Part shown: positions 47,134 to 59,497 of the stretch, piece by piece
Position numbering within the stretch: position 1 is the stretch's first letter
Layout of the letters: every line of letters begins with the position of its first letter
Position numbers and translations under genes: made by a program
Notes under the pieces: generated by a model
Told to the model about the DNA's origin: nothing
Database searches by the model: none
The model's input: only the letters and a program-made list of their open reading frames with translations
Source of the DNA: Pyxicephalus adspersus
Taxonomy: Eukaryota; Chordata; Amphibia; Anura; Pyxicephalidae
Direction of reading: 5' to 3'
Assembly: GCF_032062135.1 (NCBI RefSeq)
Contig: NC_092861.1
Location: 63,866,079-63,930,078 of the forward strand
Length of the DNA stretch: 64,000 nt

Positions 47134-47720
47134 TTTATCTATATATTTTTCTCTCTCACTTGCTATTCACAAAGCCTGGCTCCCTAAAATGGCCTTTCCT
47201 CTTTGTTGTCCTTCACAGGTGGAGTTTTCGTGTCCCTTTCTTGCGCTGGATACAGGCACTATATAGGTGTCCTGTAGCTTCTCTTAAATATTGTGGGTTT
47301 GAGTCCCCCAAATTCACCCTGCAGAGGGATACTCACCAAAGTTGTCCCCTTTCCTCTCATGATTTATCTTAGCAATTGAGACTCTTGTGATTTTTCTCTG
47401 TAGACATTGCAATGTTATGGGCATAGAAGTAGCCAGCCATGTAAAAAATTAGTTCTTTAAACAATATTTTTTTACAACAAATTTAGGATTGGCTTAGCAA
47501 TCCTAAGAAATGATGGGCCAACAGCGGCTGCCTGCCAACCGCCTCATCTGTCCAATGGAACTCAATATTTTTCATGCAGGAGCTGTAGCAGAATGCCATC
47601 AATGAGTACCTGTACAACTATGGTTTGAGGATCAGCTCAGGGGAGGTGGTATGGTGGTAAAGGGTCCAGAACCAAAGGTGGGGTATAAGAAGACTTGAAG
47701 TTAACAATAATATTATTAAC

Positions 47721-48334
47721 TGTCACACTTCCTCTTCCTCACTAAAGCATAGGCGTCTCTCTCGTGCCTCTGCTACCAAGCTTTATCAGGTTCGCCTAAT
47801 CCACCGGCCAATCAGAAAATAGCCTGTTAACCATCCCTGGTTATTTAGCTAGCTTAGACACATGACTCTACTACGTGACTCTAATAGTGCTGAGCCCCTA
47901 GCTTCTGAGCTAGTTCCTGCACACCTGTTGCTTGACTCTTCTGTCCAGCTCCTGTGTTAACCCTTTGTTGTCCAGTCTGTTGTTTCCAGCCATGTTCCCT
48001 GTACTGTTCCAGTGTTCCTCTCTGTCTATAGATATTCCTGTGCCTTCTGTAGCTTCCAGTGTCTTCTGTGTTCCCTGTGTCTGCAGTGGCCCCTGTGTCA
48101 CTGGTGTTTATTTCCTTGATTCATGGTATCTGGCTTGCCTGGTATGCCCGGCTTGTGACCTGACCTCTCTTGCTTGCTGCCTGCCCTGCCCCCGGCCTTC
48201 CTTGACAATTCTTCTGCCACAGCCTGGTGGTAACCAGCAGCGCAACATCCTCACTAGGGGCTCTGGAGAACACCTGATTGCCATTTAGACTCTGTGCCTT
48301 GCCCCTTTACAGGGCTCACTTCTCAAGCATGACA
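47721..48334 (+). mobile_element. Solo LTR, copy 2 (614 bp) with perfect 5-bp target duplication
   Basis: It begins TGTCACACTTCC and ends AAGCATGACA, with TGTCA/TGACA inverted ends. TTAAC flanks it on both sides (47716-47720 and 48335-48339), an exact 5-bp target duplication. It is the same family as 11160-11778 in the opposite orientation. TG..CA ends plus a 5-bp duplication and no flanking gag or pol support a solo LTR left by recombination between two LTRs. The 118-codon frame at 47932-48288 is an accident of its pyrimidine-rich strand. Confidence 0.85.
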
Positions 48335-48339
48335 TTAAC

Positions 48340-49065
48340 AATAATTGATTTGGTGTTCGTTTCCCTTTTATTGTTAGTATTCTTGCAGGCTGAGGGGGGG
48401 GGGGCTGTGTCTCGGAATATTTGTCCCATATTACCACCCTGCATGGCTCTCTAAAGAAGATAGCCAACACAGTCTTGAAATAGAAATGAAACAGTCATGG
48501 GATTTTATGACTGTGTTGTATTTAACAGCGTGGCATTTAATTTAGTTCTACTGGAAGGGTGGAACCTTTGAGGCTGCAATTAAAATCAAGTCCGGGCTCA
48601 GCTGTGCACAATAATCAGATAACATTAATAGAGAGATTTAATAAAATCTGACGTTATAGCATGTAGAATTTTTATTAGAGCTGACATGAGAGGAGAGTAG
48701 CATTGGCTGTTTTAGTTCTGTGGGTATCAATTAAATTGTTTAAAAATCATAATAATTATTTCATGTCAACAGGTCACAGTGTGCGCAGTTTTATTTTACC
48801 TTTTTTTTTTTTTTTACACATATACACTTAAAAAAGTAAAATTTTCCTAATGTTAAGGGCAATACCACAGCATTTGAAGGGCTCCCACTTCCCATCTCAA
48901 TAACAATTGTCACCAGGTTAGGATGTGAAAAAAAATCTTCCTAATAGGAACAAATAAAACTACTCACCCCATGCTCAATATGGTATTGCTGTTTTTCTCT
49001 CTGTTTAATAGAAGAGTGTAAGAGATCTTTTCCAAACTAAATGCTATTAATTACGGTAGCAAAAC
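48340..49065. other. Intergenic; contains a non-repetitive AT-rich block
   Basis: 48500-48790 is free of visible repeats and has several TAAT cores and a CAGCTG E-box. It is a candidate conserved non-coding element. A G run lies at about 48396-48404. Confidence 0.3.
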
Positions 49066-49285
49066 TAATTATTATTAATATTATTAATAAACAGGATTTA
49101 TATACTCCTATTGTGTGTTACTTCTCCCACCTCCTAGATTGTAAGTTCTTCAAGGCAGGGTCCTCACCTCCTATGTCACTGTCTGTATTCGTCTGTTATT
49201 TTCAACCCCTATTTATTTATATGTACAGCACTGTGTAATGTTGGCACTATATAAATGCTGTTTATTAAATAATAATAATAATTAA
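49066..49285. mobile_element. L2 3'-end fragments, back to back
   Basis: 49066-49105 carries the L2 terminus on the minus strand (TTATTAATAAACAGGATTTATA). 49106-49285 carries the L2 3' UTR on the plus strand (CCTCCTAGATTGTAAGTTCTT..CACTATATAAATGCTGTTTATTAA plus a TAA tail). Two fragments of the same end in opposite orientations suggest nested insertion or inversion. Confidence 0.8.
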
Positions 49286-49529
49286 TTTTGCTGGTGTGGT
49301 GAAGACATCAGCCACAAGCTGAACTCCTATTATTACTCTTATTATGCGATATGTTGCATTCTATCATTCATTGTCATAGAAGTGCATTCATTTCAATGCC
49401 ATAACACCACAATGTACTGGTAAAGCATCCTTTCTATGACATTGAAAACCACTGCATACATGCTGTGCAGCATTTTACACTGCAGTACAGATGTACTGCC
49501 TGTTCCTTTTTTAATGCATTTAGAATTTT

Positions 49530-49531
49530 AA

Positions 49532-49562
<31 letters not shown>

Positions 49563-49969
49563 AAACAGGATTTATATAGCGCCAACATATTACGCAGCGA
49601 TGTACATTAAATAAGGATTGCAAATGACTAATACGGACAGTGATACAGGAGGAGAGGACCCTGCCCCGAAGAGCTTACAATCTAGTAGGTGGGGGAATTT
49701 ACACACAATAGGAGGGGAGATATGTAGTGGTGGGAAGAAGTGATGGTTTCAAAAGACAGAAGAAGATGGGTACGCAAGTTTAAAAAAAGTGTTTTGAGTG
49801 CTCTTTTAAAGGAGCAGAAAGTAGGAGCAAGCCGAATAGGACGAGGAAGACCATTCCAGAGAGTTGGAGCAGCTCTAGAGAAGTCTTGTATCCGTGCGTG
49901 TGATGAGGTTATGAGTGATGAAGTAACTAGTAGGACATTGGAGGAGCGGAGAGAGCGAATGAATTGCAC
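49530..49969 (-). mobile_element. L2 LINE 3' end, 5'-truncated
   Basis: Minus-strand L2 tail: an ATT microsatellite (about 49530-49562), then the terminus TTTATATAGCGCC in reverse, the 3' UTR, and the last roughly 85 codons of the ORF ([20 protein letters not shown], then IQDFSRAAPTLWNGLPRPIR). The coding end matches that of the element at 33674-34690. The plus-strand 111-codon frame here is its antisense shadow. Confidence 0.9.
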
Positions 49970-51499
49970 TGCAACATATCACAATATATGTGTTGGCATG
50001 AGTTGTGTTAAACCTAAACATTCATTTTGCAAAGGTAGCTTTCTGTTATTTATTATTTTAGCACATTCTCCATAAAAATATATTGCTCGTATGTTTAACA
50101 CATGTATTTCTCATATGTTAACCATTAACATAACGTAGATATTGACTAAATAATCAAAAGTATTTAGTAAATAGGGATGGTAACACTGATCAATTTTATG
50201 TTTCAAAATATTGCATCAAGCATGGCAGAGAAAATATAATAACTCTATATAATCTAGAAATTTTTATTCCACCTGAAAACAATCACATGCTAATATTGTA
50301 TTTCAGTTATATGAGACTGATATACTGCTAGTTATGCTAAAATGAATGAAAATATATTTTTATAATTTTAATAAATTTAAGCATTTTAATGTTTCTCTGC
50401 TATAAAATTCAATGTACTATTTTCAGCCATGTTGCCCAGTGTTGTGTACATTACTACTTCTGGGTAATGGAAACACTAGATTAACTTCATTTCACCTACT
50501 TCATGTATTAGATTTAAGGGTTTTACAAGAACACTAAATAAACACACATATGATACTTTTAATGATATAACTGGTAAAATATTTCCCCTTGCAAACTAGT
50601 TACAAAGTGAAATACTCAGGGGTGAATATTGTTCACTAAAATATAATCAGAAATTTGTGATAATTTCAGAATCAAAATCTTAGTTTTATAGGTATCATAT
50701 CAGTCAAACTGAAATTGTGTTGGGTGAATATGTAAGGGATTTAGATACTTGTGGTGCAAGTACATGAAGCCAATCCAATAAAAAAGTAAATGTTTAAGAA
50801 GCTGAATTCACACTATGTGCATTTCCATGTGAGTTGACATTGTTGCATTTTTTTACACACTGTACTCCGTCGATGTGTTTATTTATTTATTTATTTTAAG
50901 CACAATAATGTAAACTTGGCCTAATGGAATCAAAGGGGTTGACTTACTAAAATAATACAGGCTGTTTAATTAACAAAGTGATTTATCTCCTTGCAAAGAA
51001 AAACTTAGTTTATTAAACAAAACAAAACATGATTTTAGTTTGTGAATGATTGGATGGTTGAAGTCAGCAGAGCCTCACACTTATTCACTAAACTAAGTGA
51101 AATATCCTTTGCTGGGTGACAATTCTTTTTAACAGTCTATATTTCCTAGGTAAATTAATCCTTTTGGATTACAGTTTGTCATTGCATTTGCTCTGCATTA
51201 GACAATGCAGCCTAACACATGCATGAATGATTGGCCCAATATGCAATTTAAACAATTTATTGCTTCAGACAGTTGCATTGCAGTATTTTCTTGCCTTTTT
51301 TTTTTTTTATGAATATGAGAAGACTATGGGGCATATTTATATACCAGTGACAGCGACATTTCCCATACTATGATGACTGAGGATCTAATGACGAAAAATA
51401 CCACTTTACCGGTACTGTTAAATCAGTGACTGCATTTAAAGAAATCTAATAAGTAGGGAAAAAATCATTATGACAGGTTAAAGTTATTTAAAGATAAGA
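49970..51499. other. Intergenic, AT-rich
   Basis: No gene. A probable family C MITE right end lies at 50978-51112 (ends AACTAAGTGAAATATCCTTT). Confidence 0.45.
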
Positions 51500-52260
51500 A
51501 CCTCTGGGTTCCTCTAGAAGTTGCTAGGTATTCCTTGAGCTGTAAATGATTGATCTCCCTCTTGCTGGTGCTTGCATTGTTCATGAGCAAACGCCATATT
51601 TCCTAGCCAGCAGTTTGAACCCAGAAGTCATTTTATCTTTCTTTAAGGGTAATCTGCTTTTTAAATTTCCCCGCCACGCCTCCCCAGGATACCAACGCTT
51701 CACACATCACATCGATCAAGCCAAGGATGTGATGCAGAAGTCGGCCAGGGATCGCTGAGGATGCCCCTGGATTGTAGGAAGTAGGTGGGATTTTTTCAAA
51801 GCTACCCCGAGTGTGGCTCGGGGGTACCGCCACACCCAGAGCCACACTCAGGAAGACCACAAGGGGGGGTTAAAGGATTCCTCCAGAGTAGTTTAAAGTT
51901 TGAAAAGGCTGGTCTATATATTACTATTTCTGTAGGTATAAAAATTAGAAGCAGGTTGTCAAAACTTTGTATTAAGGTGTAACTAAAGTGCCACTTTGAA
52001 AATTGGCAAAAAACAGGTCTTTATTGCAGAAAGGGACCAGCTGTCAAAGTTTGCTGAGATAGGAATGTGCAGCTCAGCGTGTGTTTCCGGGGATACCCTG
52101 TAATCCGACTCCCCTTGCAAGCACTTAGGACTTACATGATCCCTACCCGGCAAATCACATGGCTGAAGATCAGAATGCAAAAACATTTGTGATGGAAAGG
52201 GAACAGGTGAGTATCCATTGGGTTTAGTTCAGGTTTAAATTAATGTCACAAGGGGTGTGA
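51500..52260. repeat. Mixed dispersed-repeat cluster
   Basis: 51500-51545 (GGGTTCCTCTAGAAGTTGC and TTCCTTGAGC) matches the hAT-like element at 28831-28948. 51810-51850 has a hairpin of CCGAGTGTGGCTCGG type followed by CCACACCCAGAGCCACACTC. 51960-52235 is a GC-richer block that ends GGGTTTAGTTCAGGTTTAA, resembling the end of the repeat at 8590-8960 (TTTAGTTCCGCTTTAA). No coding frame can be defended. Confidence 0.45.
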
Positions 52261-52569
52261 GGGCATGTTCACATGTTGTAGTAATGCATGCACAGCAATG
52301 TGCTTTATTGCACCCAATTAGTTGCATACTGTAAGTGCATACAAAGTCAATGGTGCAACATGGCAGGACGTTTCTAAAGTCCAGTGTCGAAGAGGTTTGA
52401 TTGATAAATACAGCTTGCTTTTATAAATTAGTTGGAGACACTTCTGAGATCTTTTAGAATTTGCTGCAGGTGTATCTGTGTATTTCAATCTACTTTTTCT
52501 TTTCTTTAGACTTGTATGAGATGAGAGACTATTTTAAAGTGAACAAAAGTCCTTCAGCACTGTCCATAA

Positions 52570-53363
52570 ATCCAGTAATCTTGTTCTAGATTTTTTGAGA
52601 GCTGACAGCTCCGCTCGCCTCCCCTCATTGCTTTTGCAGCCCTAGCATAAGTGTAGTATGTGTTCTTGGATTGAGAATCTCTATCCAAGAACACATATGG
52701 AACAGTGTAAGGTGACCGCAAGTTCCCACGCTCCTGAGGCTGTACTTATCAGCCTGGTGACTGTGGGAACTGAACTGCAGATGACCTCTAAATGGAGAAA
52801 CTCGATTAAGAGTTCATCTGCAGTCACAGCTGACTGTAAGCACCCCCGTGCCTCAAATCAGCTGTGACCGCAGTTCCCACCGTCACAGGGCTGTACTTAT
52901 TAGCCTAGTGACCGTGGGAACTGAACTGAAGATGAACTCTCAATAGAGAAACTCCATTAAGAGTTCATCTGCCGTCACAGCTCACTGTAAGCACTCCCAT
53001 GCTTCCAATCGGCTGTTACCACAGGTTCCCATTCTCACCGGGCTGTACTTATCAATGATAAGTACAGCCCGGTGACCCTGGGAACTGAACTCAGATGAGA
53101 GTGATTGGCTGAGGAAAGGTAAACCCTGATGAGAGCATAGGCGTCATTAGGATTTTCCTTTCCTAGTGCCAATCACAGAGCACTAGAGGTGAATGAATAG
53201 GGAGACTTGTCCTTATTTAACCTCTAGTGCCCGGGGATCCCACACTGACAGGAGGATTCCTGTCATTGTGGGATACCCTGTAAAAAAATAAAAGTTAGTT
53301 ATACAAATCATACACATTCAATAAATTACTTTAACATTAAAACCTCTTTTTTTTTTTACAAAT
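52570..53363. mobile_element. Hairpin-rich element with internal tandem repeat, next to assembly gap
   Basis: A hairpin of 15-bp arms lies at 52657-52671 and 52683-52697 (TATGTGTTCTTGGAT). A tandem repeat follows with units starting at 52722, 52873 and 53025 (151 and 152 bp), each beginning GTTCCCA and carrying GAACTGAACTG and GAGTTCATCTG words; the third unit is short. The third unit contains a perfect palindrome with 18-bp arms (53037-53054 and 53056-53073, one base between). CCTCTAGTGCCCGGGGATCCC follows, as in the element at 27008-27249. It is non-coding. Confidence 0.75.
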
Positions 53364-53486
53364 NNNNNNNNNNNNNNNNNNNNNNNNNNNNNNNNNNNNN
53401 NNNNNNNNNNNNNNNNNNNNNNNNNNNNNNNNNNNNNNNNNNNNNNNNNNNNNNNNNNNNNNNNNNNNNNNNNNNNNNNNNNNNNN
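53364..53486. other. Assembly gap (123 N)
   Basis: A run of N directly after a T-rich stretch and before an A-rich one. The true length is unknown. The 60-codon frame crossing it is an artefact. Confidence 1.
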
Positions 53487-54828
53487 GAACACAAATACAA
53501 TGTAGTTTTATTTAAAAAAAATAAAATAAAAAAATAAATAATTGCTATAGTGTGTTGCTACAAATAAATGGTAATAACTAAAACAAAAGAAAAACTTAAA
53601 CACCTGCCACAGTTTTTTTTTTTATATTATTTATTCTCATGTGATTGCACTATCCAAATATCAAGTGGATAGCAAGAAAGATAGTTTGTATATAATTTAT
53701 TCATATAAGTGTCTGAAAGATGCAAAAATAAGATGCAATAAACACAAGCTGGTATTGCCATTAATATCCTCCTTTGATTTAACAAATACAGTACAAACTC
53801 AATTTACTTTTATACATAGAGACATATGCACCTATAAAATCTTACTTCTTGATATCAAGCTTTCAGCTTGAAGGTATAAATAAAAATATTTGGTCCTGAT
53901 TTTGCAGAACCTGATAAATTCTGTAAATTGTTTTGATAAAGCTTTGCAAAATCATTTCTAAGCATGATTAGCACTGTGACAACATACTTTATTAAACTAC
54001 CACATATTAGTTTATTCTGTCAAATATAAATTGTTTGCTTTATAAAAATGGACTGATTGTTATAGCTCAATGATGAAGAACAATAGATATGCACAATTTG
54101 TCAGTGCACAAAATTGTAAAGATGCTTTCCACATTTGGCAAAAATGGACCTACCAGTTACATATTTTATTCAGATTCAAATTATTTAGATGCTTTTAACA
54201 TTCTTTGCTTGAAAGATTGCTTTTATTTCTTTCTTTTGTAATAGCTGACTGGCCTTCTTTATGTTTTTCAAATATTCCTTTCCTCAAAAATGTATTTGCA
54301 AAGCTTCATAACACTGAACTACCAATATACTACAAGTCTAACATTCTATGGACAGTTGAAGTGCAGTGTAACAATATTTTGGAAACAGTGGGATTAATTT
54401 CCTAAATTAATACAGTATCTTTACGTTGCAAAGTGAATTTCACTAAAACAGATTAGGAATTCTTTAAAATAATTTTAATAAACAGATTGCAATAAATTAA
54501 AGAAAATGCAATCTTCTTGTGATAGAAGTGGATTTACTGTGGATTCCACATACCTAAGGTCTATTTTAAGGATACCTAAGGTCATTTTAAGGTCTATTTA
54601 CACCTTAAAATTCTTTTTATTTCCATTACACCTGCACATCATAAAGAACACATTTTACCTTGTGGGTAGCTGTGATTTCTTTACATCAGTGCACGTTTTG
54701 TTTTGTTTTTTGTTTTTTTTATAAAGTTGTGCAAAAACACAGTTAAAAATAAAAAATAGCTAATAATGCATGTAACAACACATAAATATGCAAATATAAA
54801 TAGTGCAAATTCAGAGCTAATGCAGAAC
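53487..54828. other. Intergenic, no gene seen
   Basis: AT-rich with no recognisable feature. Confidence 0.5.
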
Positions 54829-55180
54829 TAAACTAAAAAAATACTCACTATTACATCCACAAATCCCTTGATCCCTTAGGAGCTTTCCTGGATTGGGTCC
54901 CACGCCATCCTGGAATTCTTCTTTGTCCTGGTGTAGAGGAAGCATCAGGCACCGTCATCTATGTGAGATCAGGGAATGTATCCTGCTGTAAATGAGTGAC
55001 TGACTGATATCAGCATTTTTTTCCCATGTAGGAAAAAGCAGGATCATGCATGCGCAGAAGGAGCAACCAGAAACCTCTTTGGATGCGTGATGTAGGTATG
55101 CCAGAAGGCTCTGAAGTCCCATTCTGTCTTTACTGCTGTGACAGTAAATAAAAAAAGGGAGGGGCTTCATCTTTTTTTTC
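54829..55180 (-). repeat. GC-rich dispersed repeat, copy 2
   Basis: In reverse it reads CTACATCACGCATCCAAAGA, then GGTTGCTCCTTCTGCGCATGC, matching the first copy at 8590-8960. The opposite side (TTAGGAGCTTTCCTGGATTGG) differs from that copy, so the two have diverged or belong to subfamilies. The MATGGCGGC part is not present here. Confidence 0.65.
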
Positions 55181-56349
55181 AATGAAAAAAGTTTTAAGCC
55201 AAAAAAAGATAATTTTTACCTTACTTAAAAGGGTTGTCTACTTTTATGTAAATTAAAAATGTTGGTGATAAGTCTACTTTAAAGCTGAAAATCAAAGTAA
55301 AGAATGCCATATTAATATAATGTGGTTTTGATTTTCTTGGCTTTAAATTGTAATTAACTTTAATCTATGTCATTGTTAATATAATATTCTGTAATAATTT
55401 TTATGTTATTCTATCATGAACTAGTTTTGAGCCTGGGCTAGAAGAAGCATCATTTGTGTGATTAATGATTGTTCAATTTTAGGTAATCATAAAAGTATTA
55501 GTTATTAGTCTAAAAAGGCAGTAAAAAATTGCCCTGGTTTCCTGTGATGTTGTAATATGACTGTGTAGCACAATAAATTACCATTAAACCAGACTTGCTG
55601 GTTCTGGTCTTAGTATTAGCATATAAGCATAGTACATGCTTTTTATTAATCAGCCAGTAAGATAACGTTTATATAGATGGAAAAAGCAAGATCTGAACGA
55701 AAAGACAAATACACATAAAAGAATCCAATTAAACATTTAACTTTTACCATGGGTATATTGTAGCCTTGAAATGTTTAGTTTTCTTGATTGAAACAACATT
55801 TGCTTAGGCTTTGAATGTTGCTGTATTAGGTGGTTTTCAAACTGAAGTGTACTGAAATAGTGGTTAAGCTTAGTCCATAGGCATTCCAAAGACATTTACA
55901 AAGGCATATTTCTATTATTCCTTTAGCATTGTAGTTACTGAGCGGTCACACTCAGCATCTCTTCGGTGACAGATGGACAGTAGATGCCAAATAAACACTT
56001 CTCAAACATGCAGATGTGGTGTGGTAATTTGGTATTTTCCTAATGTTACAAAGGTACAGCATACTGGTACTAAAATCTTCTAGTAAAGGAATACTATTTA
56101 TTCCCTGTTACTCCTATCATACACATACATTGTTATTAGTGCACATTTTTTTTTTCTTAGATTTGCTTTGTGTAGAAAATAGTATTTTCTAATAATAAAT
56201 ACTATCTAAAATTTTGAAAACAAATAAAAAGATAAACCATTGATTTTGGATGTATTCAGAAAACAGCATCCAATGGCAGTATTTGCTCTACTGGCTTATA
56301 AAATGTTTGGATCTTGCTTTTAAGGTTTGGAAAATTCCTCTAAACCAAC
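55181..56349. other. Intergenic, no gene seen
   Basis: AT-rich; I see nothing I can support. Confidence 0.5.
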
Positions 56350-58250
56350 CCCTTGACCGCCCTCATAGTTAACAAACACTTGTCTATTCCTATCCGCAAG
56401 TTAAAAGTCAAAAGTCAGGGTTGCCACCTCTCACCATTACTGTTCAATCTTGCCCTTGATCATCTATTGTGTTTACTTTTTATTATTGTTATTACACAGT
56501 ATTTATATAGCGCCATCATATTACACAGCGCTGTACAAAGTCCATAGTTGTGTCACTAACTGTCCCTCAAAGGAGCTCACAATCTAATGTCCCTACTATA
56601 GTCATATGTGATTAATGTAGTCTAAGGTCAATTTTAGGGGGAAGCCAATTAACCTAACTGCAACGGGATGTGGGAGGAAACCCACGCAGACACGGGGAGA
56701 ACCTGCTAACCTCATGCAGATAGTGTCCTGGCTGGGATTCGAACCTAGGACCTAACTCTGCAAAGGCTTGAGTGCTAACCTCTGATGATATTTTCTAATG
56801 ATGTCTTACTCTGTATATCTAATCCAATGTCCTCTCTACTGTGCATCATCAATATAACTAATATTCTTGGGTCTATCTCTGGATATACAAATAATTTACA
56901 AAAGTCTTTAGCATAATAGCTATCACCTAAACAGGAACCTCCTTGTATAGCCTCTTTCCCGTTTTCTCTACTTAGGAGTGATCAACACCAAAAACCTAGC
57001 TCATCTTTGATCGACTAACCTTACTCCCTTTATGTGTTCTTTGCGGAAAACGTTCTCCTCATGGTCGCTTTAAAAACGGGTAGGCCTAATCAAGATGGCC
57101 GTATTCCCTCACCGATTTTATGTTTTACAAACCTTGCCACTATACTTGACTACAAAAGATAGGCAACAAATACATTTCCTCTTTGTGTGTTAAATTTTTT
57201 AATTTTTAGACAGATCACATTAAATGGTGGTCTGACCCTTCCAGACATAACCCGTTAGTATAAGGTTACACATATAAGTATACCTAAAGATTGGATCCAT
57301 ATTACCTAAATTTACACAAATTGTGCTATCGATCTCCATTTATATTTCCCCATCGTCATCCAGCCCTGTTGTTCACATAAAGAGCTACTACCAGATTCAT
57401 TAGCAAAAAAACCCTTACTCTGGTCCTAGTGGCTACTGTGGCACAATTTAGGCAAGAGTCTGGGCCTCAACACTTACCACTTTGTTCCAATATAGGGGAA
57501 CCCAGAATGTTCACTCACTTGTGGTTCAGCACAATTTCATTCTTGGGACACAGTACATGATATATCCATTAGAACCTCTACTAACCTGGACAACAAGTAG
57601 GCACTCTGAATACAGGACATAGTTTATAAACTTCCTAACCTTCCCTTTTTTTCTACACCCATTGGTATCGTTCAAAGACGTATCTAAATGCTAAAATTTT
57701 TTAATGAACCGTTGATTATTCCCAGACTGGCACTAGGATGTCCACATGGTTAAAACATATTTTAAACATTTCCATATCTCAATAGCTTAGAGCATTCCTG
57801 TTGTTTCTTATAGAGAATTTTTTGTGACTTTTTAATGGTATGTCCCACCTTCAAAAGCCTATCACATGAATCTATCCACATCAGACAACTCCCTTAAATG
57901 TAATACCCGGGGGGCATATCTTTATCATAATTTCTGGTATAGTTTAGTCATTCAAAATTTTTGGAAACAAGTAGTTCACTACATTCTTACTCATCTACCA
58001 TTCCATACTCACCTGATTGGGTAGCGCTAGGCATAATCGGTAATGATGGAGTTCGGTAAACAAAAGGTGCTGAACAATTGGCCCAAATTATCTCAGGCTC
58101 TTGGTAGGAAGATCATTTTCCTCTGTTGGAGTTATCTATGCTCTCAACCATACATCTGTTTCTAACTTAAACTACAATTTATTTTCTGTATGGAATGGAT
58201 GGGGTGAGACGTCCCTACAAAAAAAAGCAGAGGACACAGCTTTTTTTTTT
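56350..58250 (+). mobile_element. Degenerate Tx1/L1-like LINE, interrupted by a SINE
   Basis: Ordered fragments of an L1/Tx1-type reverse transcriptase are visible. QGCHLSPLLFNLALDHLL lies near 56416-56470. After the SINE comes IFSNDVLLCISNP, the degenerate FADD box with Asn for the first Asp, then ILGSISGYTNN (near 56785-56895). GRPNQDGRIPSPILCFTNL (near 57080) is in the place of the L1 motif before the C-terminal region. Near 57910-57990 is a degenerate segment like the L1 C-terminal zinc-knuckle region. Stops and frameshifts are frequent. Start and end are approximate. Confidence 0.75.
56478..56786 (-). mobile_element. tRNA-derived SINE with L2-type tail, copy 2
   Basis: On the minus strand it reads GGTTAGCACTC (A-box-like), a perfect pol III B box GGTTCGAATCC (plus-strand 56735-56745), the core GTTTCCTCCCACATCCC and GTTAGGTTAATTGGCTTCC, AGATTGTGAGCTCCTTTGAG, and a 3' end CAGCGCTGTG..GGCGCTATATAAATACTG with a TAA-type tail. 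That end is the same as the L2 3' terminus, so an L2 machinery probably mobilised it. It sits inside the Tx1/L1-like LINE, splitting the RT, so it is younger than that element. Confidence 0.85.
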
Positions 58251-59497
58251 AACCTGGAAAAGCTACATTTCTACATCTACATGATGACAAGACAACAGCG
58301 TTAGAAGTGCTTTCTGCACATGATTTGGTATTTATATAGAATTCTTGAGAAGTATCCCCCAATTTCTGTATAATCTCTAAGTACCACAACTTCAAGTTCA
58401 AATTCATATACAACCATTTATTGCTCCTTGTGCTACCAACAGTTGTGGTTCTGCCCTATTTTATTTTTTGCTGGAGTTGGTCATAAAAAAATACATTTAA
58501 AAAAAATGACTAAATATAATAAATAGCCTAGATTATTCAAACAAAACGGCAATATAGCGATATACATGTCTGAACTAAACAAACCAAATAATACATAAAA
58601 AGTATAATAAAACGTTACATGCCAAGGTCACCAATGAAGAAGTCTACATACACATTTGTTCTTGTTTTAAAGAGTACTTAAATGAATAGGATTCATTTGT
58701 TAAGAAAAAGTACATTTAGCCAAAAATTGGTGTCCATATACCATGGATAGACAATAGAAAATGATACTTTTAGAGCATACAGATTCGTATGCTAATCAGA
58801 TCACTCATTAAATGTAAAAGATCTTTCATACTGTATCTCATTAGTGTTGAATATTTAAAGCACATGGTAGCAAAGAAACAAACGCCAGTATTGCTTCCAT
58901 AATTTTTTAGTGACATACACTTTACAGGTCCAATTATTGTATAATAGGACATGATGACAGCACTAGAAGTGTCTGGTTAAGACATAAATAAAATCCATTT
59001 GAAGAGAGAGTTTTAGGACAGTAGTCAATGAGAAGGCTATTGCAGTGGATGAAGTACAGAATATAGAAGGGGTGTAATCAGAGAGTATATCACAGAGAAT
59101 AAAAAGGTGATTACATTGCAAAATAATACCATTATTGGGTTTCCTGTATAATACAGTACAATAATAAATATCTAAAATAGGAAATGTGAGTACATCTGAC
59201 TATACATGTTAAAATTAAAAAACAACAGCTTAATATGTCGATTTACTCATGGGTATGTATGCATCCATTCACATAATTTTTGTTATCTTTGTTCACAGTC
59301 CATTTGTTACCCCAAATTGTCAGGCCTAGCTAAAGTCCATGATAGCCATTAGTGTATATTAAAACACTTTGCATATTAGTATGTAGGAAACGTGACACAA
59401 GGCTATTTTTGTTCTATTATTAATCAAATTTTATCTGGATTTTATTTGCCTAGCTTCTCTGACCTAATATAATTTTTTTATATTACCCATAGATAGG
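58251..59497. other. Intergenic, no gene seen
   Basis: AT-rich. No splice-flanked coding segment or named repeat. Confidence 0.5.

Noticed and set aside
47932..48288. 118-codon frame rich in Ser, Cys and Pro
   Set aside because: Lies entirely in the solo LTR; the sister LTR does not keep a matching frame on that strand.
49740..50075. 111-codon plus-strand frame
   Set aside because: Antisense shadow of the L2 C-terminal coding sequence on the minus strand.
53318..53500. 60-codon minus-strand frame
   Set aside because: Made almost wholly of the N gap.
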